A program made the translations under genes and the position numbers. Below are positions 33,621 through 42,393 of a stretch of 64,000 bases of DNA, in pieces. The notes beneath the pieces are model-generated. The model searched no databases and was not told the DNA's origin. It was given only the letters and a program-made list of their open reading frames with translations. Origin of the DNA: Salegentibacter salinarum (GTDB lineage Bacteria > Bacteroidota > Bacteroidia > Flavobacteriales > Flavobacteriaceae); NCBI RefSeq assembly GCF_900168115.1, contig NZ_FUZC01000001.1, positions 1 through 64,000 of the forward strand. The letters are read 5' to 3'. Positions within the stretch are counted from its first letter, which is position 1. Each line of letters begins with the position of its first letter.

Positions 33621-34946
33621 ATGATTAAAAACTTAAAGATGGCTGCCTTTGCATTAGTTTGTAGCGCAGCAGGAATTGCCCAGGAGGTAGAATTTACCGA
33701 ATACGACCTGGACAACGGATTACACGTAATTTTACATCAGGATAACACGGCGCCTGTAGCTACTGTGGGAGTGATGTATCACGTAGGAGCTAAAGACGAA
33801 GAAGATGGTCGTTCTGGCTTTGCTCACTTTTTTGAACACCTTTTATTTGAAGGTACCGAGAACATTGAGCGTGGAAAATGGTTTGATATTGTGGCCGCAA
33901 ATGGTGGCAGCAATAATGCCAACACCACTCAAGACCGTACTTATTACTACGAAACCTTCCCTTCTAACAACCTAGAATTGGGTTTATGGATGGAATCGGA
34001 AAGGATGTTACACCCAGTTATTAATGATATCGGGGTAGAAACTCAAAACGAAGTAGTAAAAGAAGAGAAACGTTCTCGTATAGATAACGCTCCTTACGGA
34101 AAGATTATTTATTCTACAGGCATCAATAAATACGTTTTTGATAAACATCCTTACAAAAATTCAGTTATTGGTACAATGGAAGACCTTGATGCTGCCGAGT
34201 TGGACGAATTTAAAGCTTTCTTTGATAAATATTACGGCCCAAACAACGCTACTTTAGTTGTGGCTGGTGATATTGAAATTGATGAAACCAAAGAAATGAT
34301 TGAAAAGTATTTTGCTGAAATTCCTGAAGGAAACGAGGTGGAAAGAGTTTCAGTCGAAGAGGATCCAATTACCGAAACCATTACCGCAACTGAATATGAT
34401 AGCAATATTCAAATTCCGGCAAAATTATTTGTTTACCGTACTCCTTCTATGAAAGAAAAAGATGCTTATATTCTTGATATGATCTCTTCTATTCTTACAG
34501 ATGGAAGAAGTTCCAGAATGTACAAAAAGATGGTAGATGAAGAAAAAACAGCGCTTCAGGTATTGGCATTCCCAAGATCCCAGGAAGATTACGGAACTTA
34601 TGTAATGGGTGCGCTTGCTTTAGGCGAAACTCCTTTAGATACTCTTGCAGTTTCAATGGATGAAGAAATCGACAAACTTCAAAACGAATTAATTTCTGAA
34701 AAAGAATATCAAAAACTTCAAAACAAATTTGAAAACCGTTTTGTAAATTCTAACAGTAGTATTCAGGGAATCGCTGCTTCACTTGCTACATACAATGTAC
34801 TTTACGGGGATACAGATCTTATTAACGAAGAGATTGAAATCTACCGAGACATTACAAGAGAAGATATTAAAAGGGTAGCCAATGAATATCTTAACGAAAA
34901 CCAACGTTTAGAGTTAGATTACCTTCCAGAAAGCGAAAAGGAATAA
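33621..34946 (+). CDS. M16 family zinc peptidase, active subunit
   Basis: A signal peptide (about 1-20) is followed by the M16 domain with the inverted zinc motif HFFEH (His69-x-x-Glu72-His73) in SGFAHFFEHLLFEGT, and the third ligand in the NEVVKEEKR helix. The second M16 half runs to the end at residue 441. It should cleave peptides in the periplasm. It is followed after 17 bases by a second M16 gene lacking the motif, the common active/inactive pair that forms a heterodimer. Confidence 0.92.
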   Translation: MIKNLKMAAFALVCSAAGIAQEVEFTEYDLDNGLHVILHQDNTAPVATVGVMYHVGAKDEEDGRSGFAHFFEHLLFEGTENIERGKWFDIVAANGGSNNANTTQDRTYYYETFPSNNLELGLWMESERMLHPVINDIGVETQNEVVKEEKRSRIDNAPYGKIIYSTGINKYVFDKHPYKNSVIGTMEDLDAAELDEFKAFFDKYYGPNNATLVVAGDIEIDETKEMIEKYFAEIPEGNEVERVSVEEDPITETITATEYDSNIQIPAKLFVYRTPSMKEKDAYILDMISSILTDGRSSRMYKKMVDEEKTALQVLAFPRSQEDYGTYVMGALALGETPLDTLAVSMDEEIDKLQNELISEKEYQKLQNKFENRFVNSNSSIQGIAASLATYNVLYGDTDLINEEIEIYRDITREDIKRVANEYLNENQRLELDYLPESEKE

Positions 34947-34963
34947 TATAAAAAACATATAGA

Positions 34964-37024
34964 ATGAAATTTAATATACTCACATTATTTATAGCCTGCT
35001 TTTTGACCACAGCGGCACTTGCGCAGGTAGACCGTTCTAAACAACCGGAAGCGGGACCGGCGCCAAAGATTAACCTGGGGCAGCCAGATGAATTTACGCT
35101 AGATAACGGCTTAAAAGTTTTGGTAGTAGAAAACCATAAATTACCAAGAGTTTCTGCTTCTTTAATTATAGACAACAAACCTCACGCTGAAGAAAAACCG
35201 GCTACCGCAGACCTGGTTTCTTCCCTAATGGGAACGGGTTCAGAGAATATGTCTAAAGATGATTTTAACGAGGAAATAGACTTCTTAGGAGCCAATATTA
35301 ATTTTGGAGCCGAAAGAGTGTATGCAAGTTCGCTTTCAAAGTTTTTTCCAAGAGTTATGGAGCTTATGGCCGAAGGTGCTCTAAGACCAAAATTCACGCA
35401 GGAAGAATTTGACGCAGAAAAGAATAAACAAATTGAAAGTTTAAAATCTATCAATAAAGATGTAGGCTCTATCGCAAACCGCGTAAGTTCGGCTTTAGCT
35501 TACGGAGCTAATCATCCGTATGGTGAGTTTGCCACTGTAGAAAATACTGAAAAAGTTGGCCTTGAAGATATTGAGAAATTCTACAACAGTTACTTTAAGC
35601 CCGCTAATGCTTACCTTGTTGTTGTGGGAGATGTTGAAACTTCTGAAGTAAAAGACTTAGTTGAAAAAAACTTTGGAAGTTGGGAAGCCGGTTCACCGAA
35701 TGAACAGGATTTGCCAGAAGTTACCAATGTTGATGAAACTCAAATCAACCTGGTAGATATGCCAAATGCGGTACAGAGCGAATTAATACTTCAAAACACG
35801 ATAGATCTGGAAATGTCAGATGAAGATTATTTCCCTGTTTTAGTAGCAAACCAAATTCTTGGAGGTAGCTTTGGAAGTTACCTTAATATGAACCTACGTG
35901 AGGACAAAGGTTATACCTATGGAGCAAGAACAAGCACAGGAGCAGATAAATACGCTTCGAGATTTGTGGCTCAGGCAAGTGTAAGAAATGCAGTAACTGA
36001 CAGTGCCATTGTAGAATCTTTAAAAGAGATAAAAAGAATTAAAACAGAGCCTGTAGATGCTGAAATGCTTGAAAATGCAAAAAGTAAATTTGCTGGAGAT
36101 TTCGTATTAAGATTAGAACAACCATCTACTATCGCAAACTATGCACTTAACATAAAGACGAACGATTTAGATGATAATTTTTATGAAACTTTCCTTGAAA
36201 AAATAAACGCAGTAGCTGCAGAAGATATTCAACGTGTAGCCAACAAATATTATCGAACCGATAATATGAGAATTGTTGTTGCAGGAAAAGCTTCTGAAAT
36301 TGCTGAAAACCTGGAAAAAATAGAATTTGACGGGAAAACAATTCCGGTTAAATATTATAATAAACTAGGCGAAGAAGTTGAAAAACATCAAGCAAAAGAA
36401 GTTGACGCTTCTGTAACTGTAGAAAAAGTTTATTCAGACTATATTGAAGCTATTGGAGGCCGCGATGCAGTTGAAAAGGTAGAAAGTGTGGTTATGAAAG
36501 CTAAAGCCAGCGTACAGGGAATGGCTTTAAACCTTACTTTAAAAAGAACGACGGACAGCAAGTTAAACCAAGAAGTATCTGTAGGCGGAAATGTAATGAG
36601 CAAGCAGGTATTTGATGGTGAATCAGGATTTGTAATGGCACAGGGGCAAAAAATCCCTTATACCGAAGATCAAATTAAAACTGCAAGAATAGACGCCAAT
36701 CCATTTCCGGAATTAGAAGTTGGTGATGCCACTTTAGAAGGAATTGAAAGCGTTGAAGGCACTGATGCTTATGTTGTTGCTCTTAGTAATAATTACAAAG
36801 CTTACTACAATGTAGACAGCGGTCTAAAAATGCAAACTGTTCAAACTATATCCCAGGCTGGACAAACAATGTCTATCCCAACAGGATATAGCGACTACCA
36901 GGAAGTAGAAGGAGTAAAATTTCCTTTTAAAATGACCCAGGCCGCGGGCCCACAAACGTTTGAATTTGATATTACTGAAATCCTTGTTAACGAAGGTGTT
37001 TCAGCTGAAGATTTTCAAGAGTAG
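34964..37024 (+). CDS. M16 family peptidase, inactive partner with LolA-like tail
   Basis: A signal peptide (about 1-20) is followed by an M16 fold, but the zinc motif site reads TADLVSSLMGTGS, so no HxxEH is present. The RxxxxYG-type block REDKGYTYGAR of the second half is kept. Residues about 475-686 form an extra beta-rich domain (VYSDYIEAIGGRDAVEKV..., FPFKMTQ) that looks like the LolA/LppX fold of lipoprotein carriers. It probably pairs with the active subunit encoded just upstream. Confidence 0.88.
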   Translation: MKFNILTLFIACFLTTAALAQVDRSKQPEAGPAPKINLGQPDEFTLDNGLKVLVVENHKLPRVSASLIIDNKPHAEEKPATADLVSSLMGTGSENMSKDDFNEEIDFLGANINFGAERVYASSLSKFFPRVMELMAEGALRPKFTQEEFDAEKNKQIESLKSINKDVGSIANRVSSALAYGANHPYGEFATVENTEKVGLEDIEKFYNSYFKPANAYLVVVGDVETSEVKDLVEKNFGSWEAGSPNEQDLPEVTNVDETQINLVDMPNAVQSELILQNTIDLEMSDEDYFPVLVANQILGGSFGSYLNMNLREDKGYTYGARTSTGADKYASRFVAQASVRNAVTDSAIVESLKEIKRIKTEPVDAEMLENAKSKFAGDFVLRLEQPSTIANYALNIKTNDLDDNFYETFLEKINAVAAEDIQRVANKYYRTDNMRIVVAGKASEIAENLEKIEFDGKTIPVKYYNKLGEEVEKHQAKEVDASVTVEKVYSDYIEAIGGRDAVEKVESVVMKAKASVQGMALNLTLKRTTDSKLNQEVSVGGNVMSKQVFDGESGFVMAQGQKIPYTEDQIKTARIDANPFPELEVGDATLEGIESVEGTDAYVVALSNNYKAYYNVDSGLKMQTVQTISQAGQTMSIPTGYSDYQEVEGVKFPFKMTQAAGPQTFEFDITEILVNEGVSAEDFQE

Positions 37025-37042
37025 ATTTTTTATTAATGTTAG

Positions 37043-37076
37043 AAAGAACCGGCCAGCGACGGTCGGTTCTTTTATT
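37043..37076 (+). terminator. Terminator of the M16 pair
   Basis: A 12-bp stem AAAGAACCGGCC/GGTCGGTTCTTT (one G-T pair) is followed by TTTATTTT. Confidence 0.8.
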
Positions 37077-37097
37077 TTATAAAAGTTCTTACTTAAT

Positions 37098-38003
37098 TTA
37101 AGTAGCCTGTTTTCTGAACTTAGAAAACACTTTTTTAGAACGATTTACAATAAACACGCCTATTAAAATAACAAAGGCTGAGAGCAACTGCCAGGCACTA
37201 AATACTTCCCCATCCAAAATTCCCCAACCTAAAGCTACAACCGGAATGGTATAAGTCACCGAAGTAGTAAAAACCGGATCTGAAATCTGCACCAGTTTAT
37301 TAAAAATTATCATTGCCACTCCTGTTCCAATCACTCCCAAAATAGCAACATAGCCTATAGAATGATGAAGCACGATATTGGAAAGATCTTTTTCAAAAAA
37401 TCCTGAAAATAATAAAATCATCAACGTTGGAATTAGAAGGACGGTAAAACTACCCGCCGCAATACCCAGCGGACTAATACCACTCATATGGGTTTTGAGT
37501 ATATTCACATTCATTGCATAACAGGAAGCCGCTATGATCACTAAAAGCGAATAAAGGTAATTCTGGTCTGGGTTTATACTGGCACCGCTTAAAATAAGTC
37601 CGGCAGTTCCCAATAAACCAACAGCCACCCCAATTATTTTATTCTGATTAAACACTGCCTTAAAGAACATTGCTCCAAAAATAAGTGTCATTAAAGGAGT
37701 CGTTGCATTCAGGATGGAAGCTACTGCGCTGTCAATTTCGGTTTCAGCGAAAGAAAAGAGATAAACCGGAAAGAAATTCCCCAAAAAACCTACTAACAAC
37801 ATCCACTTCCACTGGGATTTCTTAATCTTCATTATAGATTTAAAACCAATAAGTATTAGAAAAACAGCGGCAAATATTATTCTAAAAGAACCTACTTCTA
37901 TGGCAGACAAACCTACCAGGCCCTTTTTTATAAGAATAAAGGAACTTCCCCAAACAATGGATAGCAAAATGAGGTAGACCCATTTTAATTTCTCTAATGG
38001 CAT
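37098..38003 (-). CDS. EamA/DMT family transporter
   Basis: The 301-residue protein has about ten membrane helices in two homologous halves. The first half holds SIVWGSSFILIKKGL and FRIIFAAVFLILIG, typical of the drug/metabolite transporter superfamily. The substrate is unknown. It is a single gene; the terminator of the M16 pair is 22 bases from its stop. Confidence 0.88.
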   Translation of the reverse strand: MPLEKLKWVYLILLSIVWGSSFILIKKGLVGLSAIEVGSFRIIFAAVFLILIGFKSIMKIKKSQWKWMLLVGFLGNFFPVYLFSFAETEIDSAVASILNATTPLMTLIFGAMFFKAVFNQNKIIGVAVGLLGTAGLILSGASINPDQNYLYSLLVIIAASCYAMNVNILKTHMSGISPLGIAAGSFTVLLIPTLMILLFSGFFEKDLSNIVLHHSIGYVAILGVIGTGVAMIIFNKLVQISDPVFTTSVTYTIPVVALGWGILDGEVFSAWQLLSAFVILIGVFIVNRSKKVFSKFRKQAT

Positions 38004-38107
38004 ATTCTATCGATTTTAAGCTGCAAAAATCGTTATTCCTTTAGAGTAGAAAAGAAAAGTAGAGATTAATTTTAATTGATTTTTTTAACCACCCGGTTTC
38101 GCATAGA

Positions 38108-38671
38108 TTAATTTTCCCAGCGGAAGCTTTCAATCATATGTTTCATATCCTTTTTAAGATAATCGGCAGCAGGAATAATAGAATCGTAATTGGGTTTCGT
38201 CCTGAAGTAAGCTGAAGCCGTTACAAAGTGATTTACGCTATCGGTAAGATAAAATTGCGCCTGGGAAGCCGCATCACCCGAAACTTGATAAAACATCCCG
38301 TAGACGTTCTGAATTTCATTGGTATAGACATCCCCTTCAATCGCATCAGCTTTTATGGTATGTTGTAGCGGTAATTTCTGTGCATCAGCCAGCAACGAAT
38401 CCAGGTTATTATTAACCTCCTGATACGTGATAAAAATGGTCCCGTTTAAATCTTTATACTCTAAATCTATCCAACACGGAATATTATTTCGTGAAGCTTT
38501 AACTTCGGCCAGGCTATTAATTTCAAAATTATAAGGGCAATTAAAATTGGTAGCTTCATATTTAGCTTCTGGATAATTAAGCGAAAGAAAGGCACGGGGC
38601 TTGGGAGTGGAATCTTCCTCACCGCAACTTACGAGCATTAAAACCAATATAATTACCAGAAATCCCTTCAT
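38108..38671 (-). CDS. gldD: Gliding motility lipoprotein GldD
   Basis: A lipoprotein signal peptide ends LMLVSCGEE (lipobox Cys16). The body matches GldD: PKPRAFLSLNYPEAKY, FEINSLAEVK, IEYKDLNGTIFITY-like and a C-terminal AYFRTKPNYDSI. GldD is required for gliding motility and associated functions in Flavobacterium johnsoniae. At 187 residues it is full length. It follows gldE by 13 bases, as in relatives. Confidence 0.93.
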   Translation of the reverse strand: MKGFLVIILVLMLVSCGEEDSTPKPRAFLSLNYPEAKYEATNFNCPYNFEINSLAEVKASRNNIPCWIDLEYKDLNGTIFITYQEVNNNLDSLLADAQKLPLQHTIKADAIEGDVYTNEIQNVYGMFYQVSGDAASQAQFYLTDSVNHFVTASAYFRTKPNYDSIIPAADYLKKDMKHMIESFRWEN

Positions 38672-38684
38672 ATCACATTTTACT

Positions 38685-40010
38685 TCAACTAACCGGAGAA
38701 ATATTCATTTTAATCTGTTTAAGACGTTTATTGTCTAAAACTTCTACCGTAAAACTATAATTCAAAAAGTAAATCACATCATTTTTCTTTGGAAAACCGC
38801 CTGAAATTTCCAATAAAAATCCTGCAAGGGTATCGGCTTCGCCTTTTCGCTCTTCAAAAGCAAGAGGATCTTCAATTTTAACAATTCTATAGAAATCTTT
38901 TAACGGAGTTTTTCCTTCAAAAACATAGGTGTTTTCATCAAGTTTGGAGTAGACCAAATCTTCATCATCAAATTCATCGCTAATGTCACCCACTATTTCT
39001 TCAATAATATCTTCCAAAGAGATAAGTCCGCTGGTACCTCCATATTCGTCTACTACGATCGCCAAATGATTCTTTTTGGTTTTAAAATCGTTCAGCAAAT
39101 CGTCCAGCTTTTTATTTTCGGGAACAAAATAAGGCTCGCGTAACAAACTGATCCATTCAAAAGAATTTTCATCTATATAGGGCAACAAATCTTTTACGTA
39201 TAAAATGCCAATTACATTATCTATATTTTCACGATAAACCGGAATCCTAGAATATCCCCGGTCTATAATTTCGGGAATAATTTCTTTATAAGTCTGGTTT
39301 TCATTTAAAGCAAAAATATCCATCCTTGGGCGCATCACCTGTTTGGTATCGGTATTTCCAAAAGACACAATTCCCTGCAGGATTTTTTGCTCTTCCTGCG
39401 TGGTATCTTCTTCACTGGTAAGCTCCAGAGCCTGCGATAATTGATCTATACTTATAAAAGATCTTTGCTTACCAAGACGGCTATGCATAAAAATGGTAAC
39501 CGCTCGCATTGGCCCGCTTAATGGCGTAAAAATAGTATCCAGAAAGTTCAATGGCCGCGCCATAAAGTTTGAAAAAAGCACGTTATTTCTGCTGGCATAA
39601 ACTTTAGGAAGAATTTCACCAAATAGGAGAATAATAAAAGTGATTACCCCAACTTCAATTAAAAATTTGAAGTTAATGCCATAAAGTACGGTATTCATCT
39701 CACCAAAAAGCCTGTCGGCCAGACTGTCAAACAACAATACAATGGCTATGTTTATAAAATTATTTGCAACCAGGATAGTAGCCAGCAACTTTTTTGGTTT
39801 ATCTAAAAGATTAACCACAATTTGTTGAGATTTGCTACGCTTCCCGTCTTCGGTGATTACATCGGCGGGAGTTAATGAAAAGAAAGCAACTTCGGCGCCA
39901 GAAATTAAGGCAGAACAAAGCAAAAGCAGCAATAAAACTAAATAGCTAATTAGCTGCGTAAAATCAAAAGTGGCCCAAAACAAAAGTAAACTGGGAGGTT
40001 CTGAATCCAA
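38685..40010 (-). CDS. gldE: Gliding motility-associated protein GldE
   Basis: A DUF21/CNNM membrane domain (about 15-205) is followed by two CBS domains (about 215-340, MDIFALNENQTYKEIIPEII and NKKLDDLLNDFKTKKNHLAIV) and a CorC/HlyC C-terminal domain. GldE supports GldD in gliding in F. johnsoniae; its fold is that of divalent-metal transporters. It lies between ssb and gldD. The order mutY-ssb-gldE-gldD is well conserved in the family. Confidence 0.93.
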   Translation of the reverse strand: MDSEPPSLLLFWATFDFTQLISYLVLLLLLLCSALISGAEVAFFSLTPADVITEDGKRSKSQQIVVNLLDKPKKLLATILVANNFINIAIVLLFDSLADRLFGEMNTVLYGINFKFLIEVGVITFIILLFGEILPKVYASRNNVLFSNFMARPLNFLDTIFTPLSGPMRAVTIFMHSRLGKQRSFISIDQLSQALELTSEEDTTQEEQKILQGIVSFGNTDTKQVMRPRMDIFALNENQTYKEIIPEIIDRGYSRIPVYRENIDNVIGILYVKDLLPYIDENSFEWISLLREPYFVPENKKLDDLLNDFKTKKNHLAIVVDEYGGTSGLISLEDIIEEIVGDISDEFDDEDLVYSKLDENTYVFEGKTPLKDFYRIVKIEDPLAFEERKGEADTLAGFLLEISGGFPKKNDVIYFLNYSFTVEVLDNKRLKQIKMNISPVS

Positions 40011-40031
40011 ATGACAGGGTTTTAATTAAAC

Positions 40032-40502
40032 TTAAAAAGGCAAATCGTCTTCCTCTTCTTCTTTTGCCATAGACTGATCGGCAAAATTATTATTTTTAGA
40101 CGTGTTTTGTTGATTTTGAACAGGGGAATTTTGCTGTTGCATATTTCCACCGCCTTCGCTCTCTCCTTTTGGAGTTAAAAATGTAAACTCCGTACACTGG
40201 ATTTCTGTGGTGTAACGGTCATTTCCCTGGTCATCCTGCCATTTACGGGTTTTAATTCTACCTTCTATAAAAACCTTGTCGCCTTTTTTAAGGTATTTCT
40301 CGCAAATTTCGGCTGCTTTATTACGCACCACAATATTGTGCCATTCGGTATTGGTAACGCGCTCGTTGGTTGTGCGGTTTGTATAAGTCTCGTTGGTAGC
40401 CAGTGGAAATCGCCCAATAGCGCCACCGCCTTCAAAATAATGCATTTTCACGTCGTCTCCCGTATGCCCAATTAGCATTACTTTGTTTAATGTACCTGTC
40501 AT
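40032..40502 (-). CDS. ssb: Single-stranded DNA-binding protein
   Basis: An OB-fold domain (about 1-110; NKVMLIGHTGDDVKMHYFEG, VFIEGRIKTRKWQDDQG) is followed by a Gln/Asn-rich linker and the acidic tip EEEEDDLPF that binds partner proteins. The 156-residue length is standard. It precedes gldE by 21 bases and follows mutY. Confidence 0.97.
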   Translation of the reverse strand: MTGTLNKVMLIGHTGDDVKMHYFEGGGAIGRFPLATNETYTNRTTNERVTNTEWHNIVVRNKAAEICEKYLKKGDKVFIEGRIKTRKWQDDQGNDRYTTEIQCTEFTFLTPKGESEGGGNMQQQNSPVQNQQNTSKNNNFADQSMAKEEEEDDLPF

Positions 40503-40606
40503 CTCTATTAATTATTTTTGAGCCCAAAATGGCTATTAATTTACACCCTAAAATACTGAAAAATTTATTGCTAAATAAAGCTAAACTCTATAAAACTTTA
40601 AACAAT

Positions 40607-41662
40607 TTATAAGGAATAGGTTTCCAGCGCCGTTTCTTCAAGGAAATTAGCAATTAAAACCGGCACCGGATAATCTTTTACATTTTTTACAGGAATTCCC
40701 TCTTTCCCAACTTTTTCAGCCTTAACCCACCAAAAATGAGTATAAATATGTTGATGGGAAAGTTTATGAACCACCGGTTTTTTGTTGTGAAGTTCTAATG
40801 ACAATTCCTGCTCACCAAGAATTTCATTAATTTTTTCTACGGAAGGAAAAGCGCCTTCGCTTACCGGTTCTTCAGTTTCTATTAAAGGAAATTCATATAA
40901 ACCATTCCAAATTCCCTTTCCTGTTCTTTGCTGAAGTAGCGTTTTATTTTCTTCAGAAAAAACTACTAAATAATTAAAGTAGCGCTTCTTTACTTTGGCT
41001 TTTTTCAGTTTAACCGGTAATTCCTGAATTTTATTTTTCTGCAACGCCAAACAACCCAAACTTAAAGGGCATGTTTCACAAAGCGGGTTTCTGGGTTTAC
41101 ATTGAAGCGCCCCGAATTCCATTGAAGCCTGGTTAAAACTGGATGGATCTTTTTCATCCAACAATTCAGAAGCCAGGGCTTTAAATTCCTTAATTCCTGC
41201 AGAGGAATTTATAGGGGTTTCAATATCAAAAAAACGAGCTAAAACCCTGTAAACATTGCCATCTACCACCGCAACAGGTTCATTATAGCAAATTGAAGCA
41301 ATGGCCGCCGCGGTATAATCGCCAATACCTTTTAGTTTTTTGAGCTCTTTGTATGAGTCTGGGAAAATGCCATTTAAATCTTCCGCAACATATTTAGCGG
41401 TTTCGTGAAGATTACGGGCGCGGGAATAATATCCCAGACCCTGCCATAGTTTTAGCACCTTTTCCTGCGAAGCTTCAGCTAAATCGAAAACGCTGGGAAA
41501 CGCGCTTGTAAAATGCATATAATAAGGCAAACCCTGTTCTATTCTAGTTTGCTGTAACATAATTTCACTCAGCCAAATATGATAAGGATCGCTGGTTTTG
41601 CGCCATGGTAATTCGCGCTTATTTTTTAAATACCAATCAATCAACACTTTAGAGAATACCAT
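40607..41662 (-). CDS. mutY: Adenine DNA glycosylase MutY
   Basis: MutY removes adenine mispaired with 8-oxoguanine. The N-terminal block LPWRKTSDPYHIWLSEIMLQ, the helix-hairpin-helix LKGIGDYTAAAIAS with the following AVVDGNVYRVLAR (catalytic Asp), and the iron-sulphur loop C-x6-C-x2-C-x5-C (CKPRNPLCETCPLSLGC) are all present. The C-terminal part is a Nudix-like 8-oxoG recognition domain. The 351-residue protein is complete. The gene is divergent from HU. Confidence 0.96.
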   Translation of the reverse strand: MVFSKVLIDWYLKNKRELPWRKTSDPYHIWLSEIMLQQTRIEQGLPYYMHFTSAFPSVFDLAEASQEKVLKLWQGLGYYSRARNLHETAKYVAEDLNGIFPDSYKELKKLKGIGDYTAAAIASICYNEPVAVVDGNVYRVLARFFDIETPINSSAGIKEFKALASELLDEKDPSSFNQASMEFGALQCKPRNPLCETCPLSLGCLALQKNKIQELPVKLKKAKVKKRYFNYLVVFSEENKTLLQQRTGKGIWNGLYEFPLIETEEPVSEGAFPSVEKINEILGEQELSLELHNKKPVVHKLSHQHIYTHFWWVKAEKVGKEGIPVKNVKDYPVPVLIANFLEETALETYSL

Positions 41663-41723
41663 ATATAAAATAGACTTGGTGCAATATTAAAAGTTTATTC
41701 CGTTATTATTTAATGAATTAGGC

Positions 41724-41755
41724 TTGAAATATTGTAGATTTAATTCTTATATTTG
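41724..41755 (+). promoter_or_regulatory. Promoter of the HU gene
   Basis: TTG (41724) and TATATTTG (41748-41755) are separated by 21 bases, close to the usual 19. The start near 41762 gives a leader of about 45 bases. Confidence 0.6.
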
Positions 41756-41805
41756 CGCCCTTGAAAAAACAGAAATCCCAATTTATAATATTAAATAGCA
41801 CGAAA

Positions 41806-42096
41806 ATGACGAAAGCAGATATTGTAGCGAACATCTCAGAAAAATTAGGAATGGAAAAAGGTGATGTTCAAGCTACTATTGAAACCTTCATGGATGAGGT
41901 TAAAACTTCATTAGAAAGTGGAGACAACGTATATTTAAGAGGCTTCGGAAGCTTTGTTGTAAAAACAAGAGCCGAAAAAACCGGAAGAAATATCTCTAAA
42001 AACACTACCATTAAGATTCCAGCCCACAACATCCCGGCTTTTAAACCTGCCAAGATTTTTGTTGAAGGAGTTAAAACTAACGTTGAAGTTAAGTAA
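41806..42096 (+). CDS. HU family DNA-binding protein
   Basis: A 96-residue histone-like protein: TKADIVANISEKLG at the N terminus, LRGFGSFVVKTRAEKTGRN in the core and IPAHNIPAFKPAK in the DNA-binding arm. It bends and compacts DNA as a dimer. The frame is open from a TTG at 41761, but that lies at the transcription start; the ATG at 41806 fits the family. It is followed by a 29-codon gene. Confidence 0.95.
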   Translation: MTKADIVANISEKLGMEKGDVQATIETFMDEVKTSLESGDNVYLRGFGSFVVKTRAEKTGRNISKNTTIKIPAHNIPAFKPAKIFVEGVKTNVEVK

Positions 42097-42153
42097 TTTG
42101 AAACTGAAGCCCAGTTTCTTCATAAAATAAATTATTAATTAAAAAGTAACACT

Positions 42154-42243
42154 ATGCCAAGTGGTAAAAAAAGAAAAAGACATAAGGTAGCTACGCACAA
42201 GCGTAAAAAAAGAAACAGAGCTAACCGCCACAAGAAAAAGTAG
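42154..42243 (+). CDS. 29-residue basic protein, AURKAIP1/COX24 (mS38) type
   Basis: The frame ATG to TAG encodes 29 residues, MPSGKKRKRHKVATHKRKKR followed by NRANRHKKK, 20 of them Lys, Arg or His. The spacing of the basic residues matches the C-terminal COX24/DUF1713 domain of mitochondrial ribosomal protein mS38, and Bacteroidota have a conserved protein of this type after HU. A ribosomal role is inferred. The stop codon lies inside the stem of the following terminator. It is too short for normal gene finders. Confidence 0.8.
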   Translation: MPSGKKRKRHKVATHKRKKRNRANRHKKK

Positions 42244-42261
42244 TTTCATACTACTTTTTTT
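42236..42261 (+). terminator. Terminator of HU and the 29-residue gene
   Basis: A 9-bp stem AAAAGTAGT/ACTACTTTT with a TTCAT loop is followed by more T residues. It begins inside the last codons of the small gene. Confidence 0.8.
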
Positions 42262-42393
42262 ATTTAAAACGTTCATTGAAATTGAAACCCTGCTTATTAC
42301 CTAACAAGTTTTAGGGTTTCTTCAGGATTAAAAAACCTGTGATAAAATAATGTTTAATCCATCCCGACTTATTCGGGACAAAAATCTAATAGA

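Noticed and set aside
42284-42320. GAAACCCT/AGGGTTTC inverted repeat before rng as a terminator
   Set aside because: The loop is 21 bases and no T-run follows; the real terminator is at 42236.
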